From contig QNDG01000128.1 in NCBI GenBank assembly GCA_003645915.1, forward strand, positions 1 through 5,726: a stretch of 5,726 nt of DNA, in the 5' to 3' direction. Source of the stretch: Candidatus Zhuqueibacterota bacterium (GTDB lineage Bacteria; Zhuqueibacterota; QNDG01). Under the pieces are notes generated by a model. The model did no database searches. It saw nothing but the letters and a program-made list of their open reading frames with translations, and was not told the origin of the DNA. The position numbers were made by a program, and so were the translations under genes. Each line of letters begins with the position of its first letter. Within the stretch, counting starts at the first letter, position 1. Shown here piece after piece: positions 1 through 5,726 of the stretch.

Positions 1-109
1 AGTTAATGCGGGATATGAATGCGGAATAACTCTGGAAGGTTTCAGTGATTTTAAAGAAGGCGATACACTTGAGGTCTATATCATAGTAGAGAAAGCACAG
101 CAACTGTAG
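1..109 (+). CDS. infB: Translation initiation factor IF-2, C-terminal end (partial)
   Basis: The reading frame beginning at base 2 gives 35 residues and a TAG stop at 107-109. The residues include [16 protein letters not shown] and then [13 protein letters not shown]. This matches the end of IF2 domain IV, where ECGI, a short turn, and a GD-x-(I/L)-E-x-(Y/F) strand close the beta-barrel that binds fMet-tRNA. IF2 is the GTPase that brings initiator tRNA to the 30S subunit and promotes joining of the 50S subunit. Only the tail is visible; the G domain lies off the left edge. The call rests on this short match plus the downstream neighbours (ylxP, rbfA, truB), which follow infB in many bacteria. 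The next gene starts 4 nt after the stop. Confidence 0.88.
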   Translation, partial: VNAGYECGITLEGFSDFKEGDTLEVYIIVEKAQQL

Positions 110-113
110 AGAT

Positions 114-395
114 ATGTTAATCGGTTCATTACAAATGGAACTGCATTTGCACTCTTCTCAGTCATTAAAGGAAAAGAGGTTTGTAGTAAAAAGCTTAATA
201 TCTAAAATCAGAAACAAATTTAATGTTTCTGTTGCTGAGGTTGATTTTCTGGATAAATGGCAGAGAACATGCATTGGTGTTGCAATAGTATCTAACAGCA
301 AGAGATTAATAGATTCCGTATTTAACGAAGTGATCGGAATCATTGAGAAAGACATGCGTGTGCAGTTGATTGATAAAATAATTGAGGTTTTATAA
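114..395 (+). CDS. ylxP: YlxP/DUF503 family small protein
   Basis: This 93-residue protein matches the DUF503 (YlxP) family in length and in its two signature stretches: SLKEKRFVVKSLISKIRNKFNVSVAEVDF (about residues 17-45) and the following DKWQRTCIGVAIVSN. The family has a compact alpha/beta fold and no obvious catalytic residues. Its biochemical role is not settled; its steady position between infB and rbfA suggests a part in translation or ribosome assembly, which is inference from context. The ATG lies 4 nt after the infB stop, and only a weak AGAG sits just before it, so initiation is probably coupled to IF2 translation. The protein is full length, with no signal peptide or membrane segment. 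Family assignment is firm; the function is not. Confidence 0.9.
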   Translation: MLIGSLQMELHLHSSQSLKEKRFVVKSLISKIRNKFNVSVAEVDFLDKWQRTCIGVAIVSNSKRLIDSVFNEVIGIIEKDMRVQLIDKIIEVL

Positions 396-400
396 AAAGC

Positions 401-769
401 GTGCCAAGTCAAAGACAAAAAAAAGTATCCGGATTAATCCAATTTGAAATAAGTGATATTATCCGGACAAGAATGCGGGACCCGAGATTGGGATTTGTCA
501 CTGTAACAGAAGTGGTGGTATCAGCAGATCTCAGAAATGCCCGTGTGTATGTAAGTATTCTTGGTAATAAAGCTGAAAAAGATAAGTCAATGGATATACT
601 CCACGGCGCTGCAGCGTTTATTCAGACAGAACTGAGTTCAAGAGTTAAGCTTAGATATATACCGGTTTTAAAATTTTACCTTGATACAAGTCTTGAATAT
701 ATGGATAAGATGAATCACATATTTACGGAACTTCACGAAAACGAAAACAGTAACACAAATTTGGAATGA
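401..769 (+). CDS. rbfA: Ribosome-binding factor A
   Basis: RbfA binds the 30S subunit near the 5' end helix of 16S rRNA and acts in late maturation and cold adaptation. The 122-residue protein has the family landmarks in order: an N-terminal basic segment (RQKKVSGLIQFEISDII), the strand-rich DPRLGFVTVTEVVVSADLRNARVYVSILG at 27-55, the helix containing GAAAF at 69-73 where the KH-like fold has its kink, and LRYIPVLKFYLDTSLEY at 84-100. The start is GTG: the motif-bearing N-terminus fits it exactly and the family rarely extends further upstream. No Shine-Dalgarno sequence is visible, and ylxP ends 5 nt upstream, so coupling is likely. A run of eight A (417-424) lies within codons 6-8. The C-terminus ends in an Asn/Glu-rich tail, as is common. 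Confidence 0.95.
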   Translation: MPSQRQKKVSGLIQFEISDIIRTRMRDPRLGFVTVTEVVVSADLRNARVYVSILGNKAEKDKSMDILHGAAAFIQTELSSRVKLRYIPVLKFYLDTSLEYMDKMNHIFTELHENENSNTNLE

Positions 770-775
770 AGAGAG

Positions 776-1765
776 TTGTATTATAATAACAAAATAAATA
801 AAGAAGAAAATAAAAAGCTGTATAAAATAGCGGAAATTATTAAAGAAAAGGATAATTTTCTGATTACCGCTCATGTCAATTCCGATGGTGACTCTATTTC
901 GTCAATTCTTCTTTTAAATGATATTGTAAAGCAGTTTGGTAAAAAAGCTGTTATTTGTATTGATGATAATGTGCCTGAAAAATTTGACTTTTTGCCGGGG
1001 ACTGATAATATTGTTCCCTTTGATGAGTTGAAACCCTTTACTCCGGATGTTACAGTTGTACTGGATGCTTCAAATCTTCATCGAACAGGCAGAGTGCAGT
1101 CAATTATTTCCAGGTCGGAAACAGTATTAAGCATTGACCACCATGGAAGCAATGACGGATTCGGAACAGTTAATTTTGTGGATTCAAACGCAAGCAGTAC
1201 TGTTGAAATTGTTTACAGACTGATCAATATCCTGGGAATAGATATTACAAAAGAGATGGCTCTTTATGTGTATAACGGAATTGTGTGTGATACAGGAAGT
1301 TTTAGTTTTCCAAATACAACAGAAGCATCTCTTGCAATTTGTGCGGACATGGTACATTTTGGTGTAGAGCCCGGATTTGTAGCAAAAAATCTTTATCAGA
1401 GATCTTCACCTGACACTTTGAGAGCTCTGGCAGCTTCTCTTTCCACTCTGGAATTTCATTTTAACGGGAAGGTCGGCTGTATGCATTTGGCAAACGGATT
1501 CGTATCAAAAGGGAATAATGTTGATACGGAAGGTTTTGTTGATTATCTTTTATCGGTTGAAGGCACTGAAGTGGAGTTTTTCATGATAGAGGAGAATCCC
1601 GGATATTTCAGAGTGAGTTTAAGATCAAAAGAGTATGTTGATGTTAATAAAGTTGCAGGTGCTCTTGGAGGCGGAGGTCATCCCAGAGCAGCAGGATGCA
1701 GAATCTCCGGAAACGTTGATGATGTAAAAGAAAAAATTTTGAATATTTTAAAATCGTATGTTTGA
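776..1765 (+). CDS. nrnA: DHH/DHHA1 phosphoesterase, NrnA-type oligoribonuclease / pAp phosphatase
   Basis: This 329-residue cytoplasmic protein is a DHH-family phosphoesterase. The metal-binding motifs appear in order: H33-x-x-x-D37-G-D39 (HVNSDGDS), D97 (VVLDASN), D121-H122-H123 (SIDHHGSN) and D172 (NGIVCDTGSF). The C-terminal DHHA1 domain ends in GALGGGGHPRAAGC (about 295-308), the substrate-binding glycine loop. Family members degrade 2-5 nt RNA oligomers to mononucleotides, and many also dephosphorylate pAp. Motif I is slightly unusual: NPDGDAIGS is common and NSDGDSISS is found here, but all metal ligands remain. The assigned start is TTG, because an in-frame TGA at 767-769 blocks extension upstream and no ATG lies between it and motif I. 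Sitting upstream of pnp makes sense, since NrnA clears the short products that PNPase leaves. The family is clear; the exact substrate is not. Confidence 0.92.
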   Translation: MYYNNKINKEENKKLYKIAEIIKEKDNFLITAHVNSDGDSISSILLLNDIVKQFGKKAVICIDDNVPEKFDFLPGTDNIVPFDELKPFTPDVTVVLDASNLHRTGRVQSIISRSETVLSIDHHGSNDGFGTVNFVDSNASSTVEIVYRLINILGIDITKEMALYVYNGIVCDTGSFSFPNTTEASLAICADMVHFGVEPGFVAKNLYQRSSPDTLRALAASLSTLEFHFNGKVGCMHLANGFVSKGNNVDTEGFVDYLLSVEGTEVEFFMIEENPGYFRVSLRSKEYVDVNKVAGALGGGGHPRAAGCRISGNVDDVKEKILNILKSYV

Positions 1766-2462
1766 GAATATAAGTAAGCTTGATTTAAGTTCTTTGGATT
1801 TTAATGAAGGAGTGATATTAAATATCAATAAACCTTCAGGTTTGACGTCCTTTGGCGTTGTCAGAAAAATCCGGGGCTGGACCAGATGTAAAAAAGTGGG
1901 ACATGCAGGAACCCTTGATCCTGGTGCAACAGGTGTTCTTCTTGTTGTTACAGGAAAGGCAACCAAAAAGGTTAATCAGCTTATGGGCCTGGAAAAAGAG
2001 TACAAGGGCACCATATTTCTGGGTATAACAACAGATACTGACGATGCAGAAGGCAGAATTATTGAAGATAAAGAGGTACATCCTTTTTCCGAAGATAAGA
2101 TTAATGAGGTACTGAAAGATTTTACAGGAGAAATAGAACAGATTCCTCCTATGTATTCTGCCCTTAAAATTAATGGACAGCCTCTTTACAAACTTGCCAG
2201 AAAAGGTAAAGTAGTAGAGAGAAAACCAAGAAGGGTTATAATACATTCTATTTCAGTTGACAGTATTGATCTGCCCTTTATTAATGTGACAGTACGGTGC
2301 TCCAAAGGAACTTATATCAGAGCCCTTGCAAGGGATATTGGCGAGAAACTAGGTGTTGGAGGTCATTTAAAATCTTTGATCAGAACCAGAATAGGCGGTT
2401 ACAAAATAGAGGACGCCTTATATCTGGATGATATAAGGGAAGAATTAGCAGTAAAAAAATGA
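1758..2462 (+). CDS. truB: tRNA pseudouridine(55) synthase TruB (short form)
   Basis: TruB converts U55 in the T-loop of tRNAs to pseudouridine. The catalytic motif GHAGTLDPGATGVL lies at 48-61, with D54 as the nucleophilic aspartate. Other family motifs follow: KEYKGTIFLGITTDTDDAEGR (80-100), with Y82 expected to stack on the target base, IPPMYSALKINGQPLYKLARKG (129-150), and CSKGTYIRALARDIG (181-195). At 234 residues it is much shorter than E. coli or B. subtilis TruB (over 300). It ends soon after the catalytic domain and so lacks the C-terminal PUA-like domain. The ATG lies inside the end of nrnA, an 8 nt overlap with no Shine-Dalgarno sequence. A GTG at codon 19 follows GAAGGA directly but is too close to it to be a convincing alternative start. 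Confidence 0.96.
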   Translation: MFENISKLDLSSLDFNEGVILNINKPSGLTSFGVVRKIRGWTRCKKVGHAGTLDPGATGVLLVVTGKATKKVNQLMGLEKEYKGTIFLGITTDTDDAEGRIIEDKEVHPFSEDKINEVLKDFTGEIEQIPPMYSALKINGQPLYKLARKGKVVERKPRRVIIHSISVDSIDLPFINVTVRCSKGTYIRALARDIGEKLGVGGHLKSLIRTRIGGYKIEDALYLDDIREELAVKK

Positions 2463-3400
2463 ATGTTTACAAGAGTATTGATGATATTCCGTATGCAAAA
2501 GAAAGCTGTATCACTATAGGCTCGTTCGACGGAATTCATCTTGGACATAAAAAGATCATTGACAAAGTCGTAAAACTGGCAGAAAAATCCGGTTCAAGAA
2601 GCGTTGTGGTTACATTTGACCCTATCCCAAAACGTCTGATAAGAGGCAAAAACGGTCCGCTTTTATTAACTACAATTAAAGAGAAGCTTTTCTTACTGGA
2701 CAAAATGGGCGTTGATTCGGTTCTGGTGATCCCTTTTGATAAAAGAACCGCGCAAATGCCTGCAGAAGATTTTATTAAAGAAGTCATAGTATCTAAAATC
2801 GGTGTTATGTGCCTTGTTACAGGTCATAACCACACATTCGGCAGAGAGGGCAGTGGTAATTCCGATCTGTTAAATCAATTAAGCAGGCAGCTTGGATTTG
2901 ATGTTTATATAGTTGATCCTGAGGATTACAGGGGTGATCATATAAGCAGCACAAGAATAAGGAATCTTTTAAGTTCGGGAGATGTACATACTGCTGAAAA
3001 ATTGCTGGGGCATTTGTATTTTGCAACAGGAGAAGTGACAGAAGGCAAAAAATTCGGAAGAACTCTGGGGTTCCCCACTGCAAATGTCCTGTCCGGAGCC
3101 AAAGAAAAACTGCTGCCGCAGAACGGTGTGTATGCGGTATATACGGAAACAGCAGCAGGCGCTTTTAACGGAATGGCATATATTGGCATGAACCCTACAT
3201 TCAACGGCTATGAAAAGAGGCTGGAAGTACATCTTTTTGATTTTAATGAAGATATATACAAAACAGAAGTAACGGTGCATTTTATTAAAAAATTCCGCAA
3301 TGAAAAAAAATTTGATTCAGCGGAAGATTTAAAGAAACAGATTGAACGAGACAAAAAAGAAACATTAGCATTTTTATCGAAGATTAGTAGGAGGTATTAA
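2459..3400 (+). CDS. ribF: Bifunctional riboflavin kinase / FAD synthetase
   Basis: RibF phosphorylates riboflavin to FMN and adenylylates FMN to FAD. The N-terminal FAD synthetase domain shows [13 protein letters not shown] (21-33, with H27 and H30 of the HxGH nucleotidyltransferase motif), [10 protein letters not shown] (52-61), [14 protein letters not shown] (121-134) and ISSTRIR (162-168). The C-terminal riboflavin kinase domain shows [10 protein letters not shown] (200-209, the PTAN site for Mg-ATP), NGVYAVY (222-228), YIGMNPTFN (241-249) and [13 protein letters not shown] (255-267), with E256 as the expected catalytic base. At 313 residues it is normal for the two-domain enzyme. The commonly seen FDPHP is FDPIP here. 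The ATG overlaps the truB stop as ATGA, a classic coupling arrangement with no good Shine-Dalgarno sequence. The end of the gene contains the rpsO ribosome binding site. Confidence 0.96.
   Translation: MNVYKSIDDIPYAKESCITIGSFDGIHLGHKKIIDKVVKLAEKSGSRSVVVTFDPIPKRLIRGKNGPLLLTTIKEKLFLLDKMGVDSVLVIPFDKRTAQMPAEDFIKEVIVSKIGVMCLVTGHNHTFGREGSGNSDLLNQLSRQLGFDVYIVDPEDYRGDHISSTRIRNLLSSGDVHTAEKLLGHLYFATGEVTEGKKFGRTLGFPTANVLSGAKEKLLPQNGVYAVYTETAAGAFNGMAYIGMNPTFNGYEKRLEVHLFDFNEDIYKTEVTVHFIKKFRNEKKFDSAEDLKKQIERDKKETLAFLSKISRRY
3389..3394 (+). promoter_or_regulatory. Strong Shine-Dalgarno sequence for rpsO
   Basis: AGGAGG, within the longer match TAGGAGGT (3388-3395), lies 5 nt before the rpsO ATG and inside the last codons of ribF. 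It is the best ribosome binding site in the window and fixes the rpsO start. It should allow S15 to be made in far larger amounts than RibF from the same mRNA. Confidence 0.85.
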
Positions 3401-3669
3401 TGGGTCTGAGTAAAGAGAAAAAGAGTGAGATTATCAAAAAGTTCGGTGATAATGAACACGATACAGGAAAAGCCGAAGTACAGATTGCTCTTTTAACCGA
3501 ACGCATTGTTCATTTGACAGAGCATTTTAAAGTTCATAAAAAGGATAATCACTCAAGACGCGGACTTTTAAAGCTTGTAGGACAGAGAAGAAGACTTCTC
3601 GATTATATTAAGGCACGGGATGTTGAAAGATACAGAACCGTTATCAGAGAACTGGGATTAAGACGCTGA
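3400..3669 (+). CDS. rpsO: Small ribosomal subunit protein uS15
   Basis: S15 is a primary binder of 16S rRNA in the platform of the 30S subunit and also bridges to the 50S. The 89-residue protein has exactly the usual length and the conserved core [16 protein letters not shown] (21-36), [32 protein letters not shown] (39-70) and a C-terminal [14 protein letters not shown]42, D49 and S52 are the conserved residues that contact the rRNA. The start overlaps the ribF stop by one base (TAATG). In several bacteria S15 represses its own translation by binding a structured leader. No separate leader exists here, because the region upstream is ribF coding sequence, so any such control would have to use RNA within ribF; I did not find a clear structure. 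Confidence 0.98.
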   Translation: MGLSKEKKSEIIKKFGDNEHDTGKAEVQIALLTERIVHLTEHFKVHKKDNHSRRGLLKLVGQRRRLLDYIKARDVERYRTVIRELGLRR

Positions 3670-3698
3670 TTGATTCGGCCAATTGATTTGATCAACAG
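3666..3698 (+). other. Possible hairpin at the rpsO stop / rpsO-pnp spacer
   Basis: The arm 3666-3674 (CTGATTGAT) can pair with 3691-3698 (ATCAACAG) to give eight base pairs with one bulged A (3669) and a 16 nt loop. It covers the last base of the final rpsO Arg codon and the stop codon. A competing small hairpin, TTGAT at 3683-3687 with ATCAA at 3691-3695, uses the same right arm. No T-run follows, so it does not look like an intrinsic terminator. A role in mRNA processing or protection of the rpsO 3' end is possible by analogy with the structured rpsO-pnp spacer of E. coli. The pairing is seen by eye only, and the stem is AT-rich and modest. Confidence 0.35.
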
Positions 3699-3717
3699 TT
3701 TAAGTGTAAGTTTAAAG

Positions 3718-3743
3718 CTGCAGGTGTATAATTACTTCTGCAG
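3718..3743 (+). other. Possible hairpin in the pnp leader
   Basis: Two copies of the palindrome CTGCAG (3718-3723 and 3738-3743) can pair as a six-base stem, extended by a G-U pair at 3724/3737, around a loop of about 12 nt. The stem ends 5 nt before the pnp Shine-Dalgarno sequence. E. coli PNPase controls its own mRNA through an RNase III-cleaved stem-loop in the same spacer. This hairpin sits in an analogous position but is much shorter than a usual RNase III substrate. There is no T-run after it, so it is not a terminator. The repeat is plain in the sequence; the function is inference. Confidence 0.4.
3727..3732 (+). promoter_or_regulatory. Possible -10 element for a secondary pnp promoter
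   Basis: A perfect TATAAT lies in the loop of the CTGCAG hairpin, preceded directly by TG. Transcription from it would start near 3739 and keep the pnp Shine-Dalgarno sequence. No TTGACA-like -35 is seen at 16-18 bp (the bases there read about GTGTAA), and such a hexamer arises easily by chance in AT-rich DNA, so support is weak. Confidence 0.2.
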
Positions 3744-3748
3744 ACGTT

Positions 3749-3753
3749 AGGAG
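3749..3753 (+). promoter_or_regulatory. Shine-Dalgarno sequence for pnp
   Basis: AGGAG lies 6 nt before the ATG at 3760, at ideal spacing. It fixes the pnp start, and the N-terminus it gives (IVRKSIELGGREISFETGRMAKQADGAV) aligns with the usual start of PNPase. Confidence 0.85.
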
Positions 3754-3759
3754 AAAAGA

Positions 3760-5726
3760 ATGATAGTAAGAAAAAGTATTGAACTGGGAGGAAGGGAGAT
3801 TTCCTTTGAAACCGGCCGTATGGCTAAACAAGCAGACGGCGCTGTTGTAATTCAGTACGGGGGTACGGTAATACTGGCTACTGCAGTGGCGTCAAAAAAC
3901 AAAGCTGAGTATCGCGGATTTTTCCCCCTTTCAGTTGAATATAGAGAAAAAGCATATGCTGCAGGTAAAATACCCGGCGGTTTTTTCAAAAGAGAAGGCA
4001 GACCTCATGAAAAAGAGATCCTGAGTGCACGGTTAATTGACCGTCCCATAAGACCTCTTTTCCCGGAGAATTTTTATAATGAAGTACAGGTAGTTATTTC
4101 AGTACTTTCATCTGACAAGCAGAATGATGCAGATGTACTGGGAATAATAGGGGCCTCTGCTGCTCTGAGCATATCCGATATTCCGTTTGAAGGACCTGTC
4201 GCAGGGGTCAGAATCGGGAGAATTGACGGGGAATTTGTCATTAATCCCACATTTGAGGAACTGGAAAACAGCGACATGGATGTTGTTATGGCTGCTTCTG
4301 AAGAATCCATTTTAATGGTTGAGGGAGAAGCTGTAGAGATCTCGGAGAAGGAAATGCTTGATGCTCTTGAGTTCGGTCATAATGCTGTAAAAGGCGTAAT
4401 TGAACTGCAGAAAGAATTGATTAAAGAGGCAGGAAAAGCAAAAATTGAAACAGAGCCTCCGCAGATTGATGAAGAGCTTGTTGAGAAAATCAGAAAATTG
4501 TCCGAATCCGATTTGAAGAAAGCATTAACAATTAAGCCAAAGCTGGAGCGATACGCTAAACTCAGGGAAATCGGAAACAGCGTAAAGGAATCTCTTGCAG
4601 AAGAATACCCGGATATGGAAATGTTTATCTCGGAAGTGCTCCATGACCTTCAGAAAGAAATTGTAAGGGATATGATTGTAAATAAAAAAGTAAGAATTGA
4701 CGGCAGGAAATTTGATGATATACGGCCCATAACATGTGAAGTGTCTGTTCTTCCGAGAACACATGGATCTGCGCTCTTTACAAGAGGGGAGACCCAGAGC
4801 CTTACAGTTACAACTCTCGGCACCAAGGCAGACGAGCAGAAAATCGAACGCCTTGAAGGGGCGTCCTGGAAAAGCTATACTTTGCATTATAATTTCCCTT
4901 CATTCAGCGTAGGTGAAGTGAAACCTTTCAGAGGACCTTCAAGAAGAGAAATAGGCCACGGGAATCTTGCAGAAAGAGCCTTAAAACCAGTAATACCCAC
5001 AGAAGATGTTTTCCCTTATACAATCAGGGTAGTATCAGACATCCTTGAGTCTAACGGTTCTTCTTCAATGGCAACGGTTTGTGCAGGCTCACTCTCTTTA
5101 ATGGATGCAGGTGTGCCCATTAAAGAACCTGTTGCAGGTATTGCAATGGGATTGATAAAAGAGGAAGATTCCACGGTTGTACTTACGGATATCCTCGGAG
5201 ATGAGGATCATATCGGTGACATGGATTTTAAAGTAGCTGGTACTAAAAACGGGATAAATGCTTTTCAGATGGATATAAAAGTATCCGGCATTTCCAAAGA
5301 TATTATGGAAACTGCTCTTGAAAGAGCTAAAACAGCAAGGTTAAAAATACTTGATATTATGAATCAAACTCTTAGTAAGGGAAGAGAGAATACATCTCCC
5401 TATGCACCGAGAATAATGAGTATGCATATAGATGTTGATGATATTGGCGCTGTTATAGGACCTGGCGGTAAGATGATTAAATCAATAGTTGAAAAATCAG
5501 GAGCAGAGCTTAATATTGATGATGATGGAAACGTACAGATTGTTTCTGAAGATGAAGAAGCATGCAAAATAGCTATGGACATGGTAAAGGGTATAGTACA
5601 GAAACCCGAAAGAGGAATGATCTATACGGGAAAAGTAAAAAAGATTACAAATTTCGGCGCTTTTGTTGAGATACTGCCTGGTAAAGAAGGTCTGCTTCAT
5701 ATTTCGGAGATAAGCGAAAATCGTAT
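3760..5726 (+). CDS. pnp: Polyribonucleotide nucleotidyltransferase (PNPase), 3' end cut by window edge
   Basis: PNPase is a trimeric 3'-5' exoribonuclease that uses phosphate to degrade RNA to nucleoside diphosphates. The frame stays open from ATG to the window edge (655 codons). Domains in order: first RNase PH-like domain with FFKREGRP (75-82) and LIDRPIRPLFP; an all-helical linker (about 235-310); second RNase PH-like domain beginning RIDGR (312-316), with HGSALFTRGETQ (335-346), GPSRREIGHG (392-401), NGSSSMA (432-438, phosphate-binding serines) and GDEDHIGDMDFKVAG. In that last motif D483, D489 and K491 match the metal-binding residues D486, D492 and K494 of E. coli. A KH domain with the GPGG loop at 567-570 follows, then the start of an S1 domain (from about 619, GMIYTGKVKKITNFGAFVEI). 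About 40-60 residues should be missing at the right. No frameshift or lost active-site residue is seen. It follows rpsO, as in many bacteria. Confidence 0.98.
   Translation, partial: MIVRKSIELGGREISFETGRMAKQADGAVVIQYGGTVILATAVASKNKAEYRGFFPLSVEYREKAYAAGKIPGGFFKREGRPHEKEILSARLIDRPIRPLFPENFYNEVQVVISVLSSDKQNDADVLGIIGASAALSISDIPFEGPVAGVRIGRIDGEFVINPTFEELENSDMDVVMAASEESILMVEGEAVEISEKEMLDALEFGHNAVKGVIELQKELIKEAGKAKIETEPPQIDEELVEKIRKLSESDLKKALTIKPKLERYAKLREIGNSVKESLAEEYPDMEMFISEVLHDLQKEIVRDMIVNKKVRIDGRKFDDIRPITCEVSVLPRTHGSALFTRGETQSLTVTTLGTKADEQKIERLEGASWKSYTLHYNFPSFSVGEVKPFRGPSRREIGHGNLAERALKPVIPTEDVFPYTIRVVSDILESNGSSSMATVCAGSLSLMDAGVPIKEPVAGIAMGLIKEEDSTVVLTDILGDEDHIGDMDFKVAGTKNGINAFQMDIKVSGISKDIMETALERAKTARLKILDIMNQTLSKGRENTSPYAPRIMSMHIDVDDIGAVIGPGGKMIKSIVEKSGAELNIDDDGNVQIVSEDEEACKIAMDMVKGIVQKPERGMIYTGKVKKITNFGAFVEILPGKEGLLHISEISENR

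Noticed and set aside
1836..2246. 136-codon open frame on the minus strand opposite truB
   Set aside because: It lies fully within a strongly conserved truB coding region. Its translation is rich in Phe, Tyr, Cys and Ile with no recognisable domain, as expected from reverse reading of AT-rich coding DNA.
2817..3280. Several overlapping minus-strand frames of 88-103 codons opposite ribF
   Set aside because: They overlap each other and conserved riboflavin kinase motifs, and have Cys- and Phe-rich translations without domains, typical of chance frames.
3666..3743. Rho-independent terminator between rpsO and pnp
   Set aside because: The possible stems are weak or short and neither is followed by a run of T, so readthrough into pnp is more likely.
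4525..4887. 120-codon open frame on the minus strand opposite pnp
   Set aside because: It covers conserved PNPase motifs on the plus strand, has no family features, and has no promoter or ribosome binding site that I could see.
5400..5700. Small minus-strand frames opposite the KH and S1 region of pnp
   Set aside because: The plus strand here encodes clear KH (GPGG) and S1 domain sequence; the minus frames are short and featureless.
1..5726. Previously undescribed system, mobile element, CRISPR array, tRNA or riboswitch
   Set aside because: Almost every base is assigned to a well-known housekeeping gene, and the single 90 bp spacer is too small for such an element. No long repeats, integrase or transposase signatures, or tRNA-like cloverleaf were seen. 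In particular no FMN riboswitch precedes ribF, whose upstream region is truB coding sequence.

Overview
The window is a contiguous stretch of a bacterial core operon for translation, RNA decay and cofactor synthesis. All genes are on the + strand. In order: the last 35 codons of infB (IF2), a YlxP/DUF503 gene, rbfA, an nrnA-type DHH/DHHA1 phosphoesterase, truB, ribF, rpsO, and pnp, which runs off the right edge after 655 codons. This is the familiar bacterial nusA-infB-rbfA-truB-ribF-rpsO-pnp cluster.

The DNA is AT-rich and codon use looks uniform, with no sign of transferred DNA. The infB-ylxP-rbfA-nrnA-truB-ribF-rpsO-pnp order is widespread (Firmicutes, several FCB-group and related phyla), so the phylum cannot be fixed from gene order. 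Strong Shine-Dalgarno sequences before rpsO and pnp argue mildly against a typical Bacteroidota. My best guess is an uncultured or little-studied AT-rich bacterium, possibly in or near the FCB superphylum. This is inference from the look of the proteins only.

Layout: from 1 to 3669 the genes are packed, with gaps of 4-6 nt or overlaps of 1-8 nt, which points to one mRNA with translational coupling. The ylxP, rbfA, nrnA, truB and ribF starts have weak or no Shine-Dalgarno sequences, and rbfA and nrnA use GTG and TTG. rpsO and pnp have good ones. The only real spacer is the 90 bp between rpsO and pnp. It holds two possible RNA hairpins and a TATAAT sequence, but no obvious terminator. No stretch over 300 bp lacks a gene.

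The gene set joins initiation (IF2), 30S maturation (RbfA, S15, perhaps YlxP), tRNA modification (TruB), RNA turnover (PNPase producing short oligonucleotides, NrnA finishing them) and FMN/FAD synthesis (RibF). I found no mobile element, CRISPR array, RNA gene, defence system or unknown multi-gene system. The window is ordinary, and the findings below are modest points about start sites, domain content and the rpsO-pnp spacer.
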